Source of the DNA: Nocardia sp.
Lineage (GTDB): Bacteria; Actinomycetota; Actinomycetes; Mycobacteriales; Mycobacteriaceae
Assembly (NCBI GenBank): GCA_013361595.1
Contig: JABFXT010000108.1
Span: 1-8,738 of the forward strand
DNA length: 8,738 nt
Reading direction: 5' to 3'
A program made the position numbers and the translations under genes. Below, piece by piece: positions 6,444 through 8,738 of this stretch. The notes beneath the pieces were generated by a model. It saw only the letters and a program-made list of their open reading frames with translations. It made no database searches and was not told where the DNA came from. The stretch's first letter is position 1, and each line of letters opens with the position of its first letter.

Positions 6444-7133
6444 ATGCGGGCCGGCACCATCGGTCAGGTACTAGCTGTATGTGTGGTGCACGACGATCTG
6501 ACGGTCCCGGGCCGGGTCGGGCGCAGCGCGATCGACAAACGACCGGTGCCCGGACGGGTCCGGGCCGGTCGGCTCGGCCTGGACGGTGACCATGTGTGCA
6601 ACACCCGCGACCACGGTGGCGTCCACCAGGCGGTCTACGGCTATGCCGAGGAAGACGCACTGACCTGGTCGGCCGAACTCGGCCGCCCGCTCGCACCCGG
6701 CTGGTTCGGGGAGAACCTCCGTATCTCCGGGCTCCCACTCAGCGACGCGGTCGTCGGCGCGCGCTGCGCCGTCGGTGGCGCGGTGTTCGAGGTCAGCGCG
6801 CCCCGGGTGCCGTGCGCCACCTTCGGACACTGGTCCGGCGAACGCCAGTGGGTGCGCCGCTTCACCCTCGCGGCGCACACCGGGTGTTATTTCCGGGTCC
6901 TGACCGAAGGCGAAGTGAGTGCCGGCGATCCGGTCGAGGTCGTCCATGTCCCCGACCACGGCATCACCGTGCGCGATGTCTTCACCGGTACCGACCCCGA
7001 ACGACTCGAACACCTGCTCACCGCCGAACCCACCGCTTCCGACGAGATCCGGGCCCAGGTCGCCCGGCACACCCGGCGCCGCGCGGCCACCGCGGCGGAC
7101 GGCCCGGCCACCGAGCCGGAGGCGATCGGATGA
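6444..7133 (+). CDS. MOSC domain protein, YiiM-like
   Basis: A 229-residue cytosolic protein with a MOSC (molybdenum cofactor sulfurase C-terminal) domain at about 20-168. The family marks are GLDGDHVCNTRDHGGVHQAV (45-64), GWFGENL (86-92), and the invariant cysteine C124 in SAPRVPCATFGHW, the proposed molybdenum-cofactor ligand. A short C-terminal helical region (about 173-209: GITVRDVFTG, then PERLEHLL) resembles the 3-alpha domain of YiiM. E. coli YiiM reduces N-hydroxylated bases such as 6-hydroxylaminopurine; whether this protein shares that activity cannot be read from sequence. The last 20 residues are a low-complexity tail. It lies 34 bases after ygfZ, and its stop overlaps the next start as ATGA, so it is probably cotranscribed and translationally coupled. 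The domain is certain, the substrate is not. Confidence 0.87.
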   Translation: MRAGTIGQVLAVCVVHDDLTVPGRVGRSAIDKRPVPGRVRAGRLGLDGDHVCNTRDHGGVHQAVYGYAEEDALTWSAELGRPLAPGWFGENLRISGLPLSDAVVGARCAVGGAVFEVSAPRVPCATFGHWSGERQWVRRFTLAAHTGCYFRVLTEGEVSAGDPVEVVHVPDHGITVRDVFTGTDPERLEHLLTAEPTASDEIRAQVARHTRRRAATAADGPATEPEAIG

Positions 7134-8095
7134 GCGTCGATCTGGTCGAGGTGGTGCGCTCCGGATTCCGGGAGTGTGTGCACCGGGGCTCGGTGGTGAT
7201 CCTCGGACCGGACGGTGAACCGGCCTTCGAAACCGGCTCGGTCCACGTACCCATCTATCCCCGCTCCACCAACAAACCGCTGCAAGCGCTCACCCTGCTG
7301 AAACTCGGCTTCGAACCGCTCGACGGCGCGGAACTGGCCATCGCGACCGCTTCACACACCGGCGAACCCGAACACATCGCACTGGTCGAGCGACTCCTGG
7401 ATCGGTTCGGATTCGGCGAGGACGATCTCGCCTGCCCGCCCGACCTCCCGGGCGACGAACAGACCCGGGCCGGGGTGCTGTCCCGCGGGGAGAAACCCGC
7501 GAAGCGCTATATGAACTGCTCCGGCAAACATGCCGCCATGCTGGCGACCTGCTCGCTGAACGGCTGGCCGGTCACCGGCTACACCGAAACCGGCCATCCG
7601 CTACAGCAGGCCGTGCTGGCCCAGATCGTCGAAAGTACCGGTGAACCGGAAACCGACCTGGGTATCGACGGTTGCGGATTGCCCATCGTCCCGGTATCGC
7701 TGACCAATCTCGCGCGCGCGTTCGCGACCCTGGCCACGGCCGTCGACGGCACCCCCGAACACCGGATCGCCACGGCGTTGCGCGCACATCCGTGGGTGAT
7801 CTCCGGCACCGGCGGTGCCGATCTGTCGACCATGAACGCGGTCCCGGAGCTGCTCTGCAAAATCGGCGCGGACGGTGTGCACGCGGGAGCGCTACCGGAC
7901 GGCCGCGCCTTCGCCTACAAAATCGACGACGGCGCCGACCGCGCCAGGATCCCGCTGACCATGGCAGTTCTGCAGCGTATGGGTGTCGCCTGGTCGGACG
8001 AACTGGCGGCGCTCGCGGCCCCGCCCGTTCTGGGCGGCGGAAGCCGGGTCGGTGTGATCCGCGCCATACCCGGCGCCGTCGCGCCTGGGGACTGA
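7130..8095 (+). CDS. Type II (ReAV-like, zinc-binding) L-asparaginase
   Basis: A 321-residue member of the asparaginase_II family (Pfam PF06089), the Rhizobium etli ReAV type. This type is unrelated to E. coli AnsA/AnsB and hydrolyses L-asparagine to aspartate and ammonia. All key residues I can place from ReAV are present: the Ser-x-x-Lys pair S46/K49 in RSTNKPLQ, S75 in TASHTGEP, C130 and K133 in NCSGKHAAML, and C182 in GIDGCGLP (Cys135, Lys138 and Cys189 hold zinc in ReAV). VISGTGGADL and CKIGADGVHAG follow in the C-terminal half. There is no signal peptide, so it should be cytosolic. The start is ATG 7130, overlapping the MOSC stop and preceded by GGAGG (7118-7122) at seven bases. The frame is open much further upstream, but that part is antiparallel noise over the MOSC gene. 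It appears full length and functional. Confidence 0.92.
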   Translation: MSVDLVEVVRSGFRECVHRGSVVILGPDGEPAFETGSVHVPIYPRSTNKPLQALTLLKLGFEPLDGAELAIATASHTGEPEHIALVERLLDRFGFGEDDLACPPDLPGDEQTRAGVLSRGEKPAKRYMNCSGKHAAMLATCSLNGWPVTGYTETGHPLQQAVLAQIVESTGEPETDLGIDGCGLPIVPVSLTNLARAFATLATAVDGTPEHRIATALRAHPWVISGTGGADLSTMNAVPELLCKIGADGVHAGALPDGRAFAYKIDDGADRARIPLTMAVLQRMGVAWSDELAALAAPPVLGGGSRVGVIRAIPGAVAPGD

Positions 8096-8172
8096 GCGGC
8101 GAAACATCGGCAAACCGGTCGGTTGATCCGGTGGATAGCCGACTCGTGGAAGCGCAACGGCCGGACACGCGC

Positions 8173-8178
8173 TAAAGT
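8173..8178 (+). promoter_or_regulatory. Candidate -10 element of the DUF3073 gene
   Basis: TAAAGT fits TANNNT and is the best such match in the 162-base gap after the asparaginase gene. Transcription would start near 8185, giving a 5' leader of about 73 bases. An A+T-rich patch (8191-8203) follows, unusual for this DNA. No clear -35 is visible. Confidence 0.45.
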
Positions 8179-8204
8179 GTCTGTCAGGAAGATATTAATT
8201 CGAA

Positions 8205-8235
8205 CGGGGCCGCCACCAATCCCCAGGCCGCCCCG
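8205..8235 (+). other. Possible stem-loop in the DUF3073 5' leader
   Basis: CGGGGC (8205-8210) pairs with GCCCCG (8230-8235) across a 19-base loop. It lies wholly between the predicted transcription start and the Shine-Dalgarno. It could affect mRNA stability or translation, but six-base GC stems are frequent by chance in such DNA. Confidence 0.25.
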
Positions 8236-8257
8236 CTGTGACGCGAGGGGGTCAGCC

Positions 8258-8467
8258 ATGGGCCGTGGCCGGGCTAAGGCAAAGCAGACCAAGGTTGCAC
8301 GCGAGCTGAAGTACAGCTCGCCGTCGACCGACTTGGCGAGCCTTCAGCGCGAGCTTTCCGGTAGTGACAACGCCCATCGTGGTGGTGTCCTCTCGGATGA
8401 GCACGACGCGGACGACTCGTTGCCCAAGTGGGACGACGACGACAGCTACGACAGCTGGCGCCGCTGA
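8258..8467 (+). CDS. DUF3073 small conserved actinobacterial protein
   Basis: A 69-residue protein of the DUF3073 family (M. tuberculosis Rv0810c type), with no known function. It starts with MGRGRAKAKQTKVARELKYS, a strongly basic, nucleic-acid-like N-terminus, continues with a conserved TDLASLQREL (26-35), and ends in a very acidic tail (46-67, with DADD and DDDD runs and two tryptophans). No membrane span or cysteine is present. The start ATG 8258 has GAGGGGG (8245-8251) six bases upstream. The gene stands alone with its own predicted promoter and a terminator 17 bases after its stop. Codons such as CTA, GCA, GTT and CTT are more frequent here than in the neighbours. In mycobacteria its neighbour is purM; the window ends before one can be seen. 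Confidence 0.92.
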   Translation: MGRGRAKAKQTKVARELKYSSPSTDLASLQRELSGSDNAHRGGVLSDEHDADDSLPKWDDDDSYDSWRR

Positions 8468-8483
8468 CCGGATGAATACGCTC

Positions 8484-8505
8484 GGGGAGGCTGCAGGGCC
8501 TCCCC
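8484..8505 (+). terminator. GC-rich hairpin terminator after the DUF3073 gene
   Basis: GGGGAGGC (8484-8491) and GCCTCCCC (8498-8505) form a perfect eight-base stem with a six-base loop, 17 bases after the DUF3073 stop. It is followed by only two T residues, the usual U-poor form in actinobacteria. Confidence 0.75.
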
Positions 8506-8517
8506 TTCGGCCGCTGA

Positions 8518-8574
8518 CGCCGGTTCACGCCGTTTCCCGCCGGGTTGCCCGGCGGTGGATGACGTGAACCGGCG
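8518..8574. repeat. Nested inverted repeat (12-bp outer stem enclosing an 8-bp hairpin)
   Basis: Outer arms CGCCGGTTCACG (8518-8529) and CGTGAACCGGCG (8563-8574) are perfect complements. Between them a second perfect hairpin, CCGCCGGG (8537-8544), TTG, CCCGGCGG (8548-8555), is almost centred. The whole is a 57-base symmetrical structure in non-coding DNA, 13 bases after the DUF3073 terminator. It could terminate a converging gene, or be a short interspersed palindromic repeat or a protein site. Confidence 0.7.
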
Positions 8575-8673
8575 ACCCGGTCCGGAAAGCAGCATCTGAT
8601 CACGCAGTCGGTGCAGGACGAACGGGCGGCCCACCGGGCCCCCGGCTCGTTCGGTCGGTCAATTCTTCTCGCG

Positions 8674-8693
8674 CGCCCGGATTCACCCGGGCG
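8674..8693. terminator. Seven-bp GC hairpin, possible terminator
   Basis: CGCCCGG (8674-8680) and CCGGGCG (8687-8693) pair perfectly with a six-base loop. The hairpin is in the gene-free tail, so it may serve a gene entering from the right on the minus strand or simply be a chance GC palindrome. No T-run follows on either strand. Confidence 0.35.
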
Positions 8694-8738
8694 GTATGTC
8701 GGAATCAATCCCTGTACACGATCCGCGAGCAAACACCC

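Larger units (their letters stand above)
8468..8738. other. Gene-free tail after the DUF3073 gene
   Basis: These 271 bases hold three inverted repeats (described separately) and no convincing coding region. The open frames on the minus strand are Arg/Pro/Gly-rich with no recognisable motif. I looked for the C-terminus of PurM, expected from mycobacterial gene order, and did not see it. No tRNA cloverleaf was recognised. Confidence 0.6.

Noticed and set aside
6596..7129. Upstream extension of the asparaginase frame over the MOSC gene
   Set aside because: The extension is arginine- and proline-rich noise; ATG 7130 has a good Shine-Dalgarno, and the conserved family sequence starts shortly after it.
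8114..8132. Hairpin after the asparaginase gene as terminator
   Set aside because: A five-base stem (ACCGG/CCGGT) with a nine-base loop and no T-run is expected by chance here.
8274..8732. Minus-strand open frames over the DUF3073 gene and tail, possibly purM
   Set aside because: No PurM motif is present and the composition is typical of antisense frames in high-G+C DNA.
1..8738. Mobile elements, CRISPR arrays, tRNA or rRNA genes, phage or toxin-antitoxin genes
   Set aside because: No transposase or integrase motifs, regularly spaced repeats, cloverleaf sequences or attachment-like direct repeats were seen; all recognised genes are ordinary chromosomal ones.

Overview
The window is G+C-rich actinobacterial chromosome. 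Gene content and protein sequence point to Nocardia or a close relative in the Mycobacteriales: a cydA-cydB-cydD run with separate CydD, a Q-loop cysteine pair of the mycobacterial type in CydA, a DUF3073 small protein, and an SCP_3/Rv0807-like protein and YgfZ that I recall clustering near purF/purM and pabC in Mycobacterium tuberculosis. This placement is by recall and sequence reading; no database search was possible.

Layout. From 1 to 3588, minus strand, lies the cytochrome bd operon: cydA (3588-2125), cydB (2115-1027) and the first 340 codons of cydD (1022 to the window edge). Spacings are 9 and 4 bases, and the Shine-Dalgarno of each downstream gene lies at or in the end of the preceding gene. 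Upstream of cydA is a compact control region (3589-3670) with a perfect AGGAGG, a plausible sigma-70-type promoter, a 16-bp inverted repeat over the predicted transcription start, and a CRP-like half-palindrome next to the -35 box. Upstream of that, in the same direction, is pabC (4669-3749), aminodeoxychorismate lyase of folate synthesis.

From 4670 the plus strand takes over. An SCP_3-like protein (4821-5228) is divergent from pabC. Next come the folate-binding YgfZ protein (5294-6409), a MOSC-domain protein (6444-7133) and a type II (Rhizobium etli ReAV-like) L-asparaginase (7130-8095), the last two overlapping by ATGA. A 162-base gap with a promoter-like TAAAGT leads to the DUF3073 gene (8258-8467). 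It is followed by a strong GC hairpin terminator and a gene-free tail with two further inverted repeats.

How the genes fit together. CydA and CydB form the high-affinity quinol oxidase, and CydD (with CydC, presumably just beyond the left edge) is the thiol/haem ABC exporter needed to mature it. PabC makes p-aminobenzoate for folate, and YgfZ uses tetrahydrofolate in Fe-S cluster maintenance, so the middle of the window has a folate theme. MOSC and asparaginase are housekeeping-like metabolic genes attached to YgfZ. No mobile element, CRISPR, RNA gene, phage or biosynthetic cluster is visible. I found no new multi-gene system; the most interesting signals are regulatory: the cyd control region, three candidate leaderless starts, and a nested palindrome after DUF3073.
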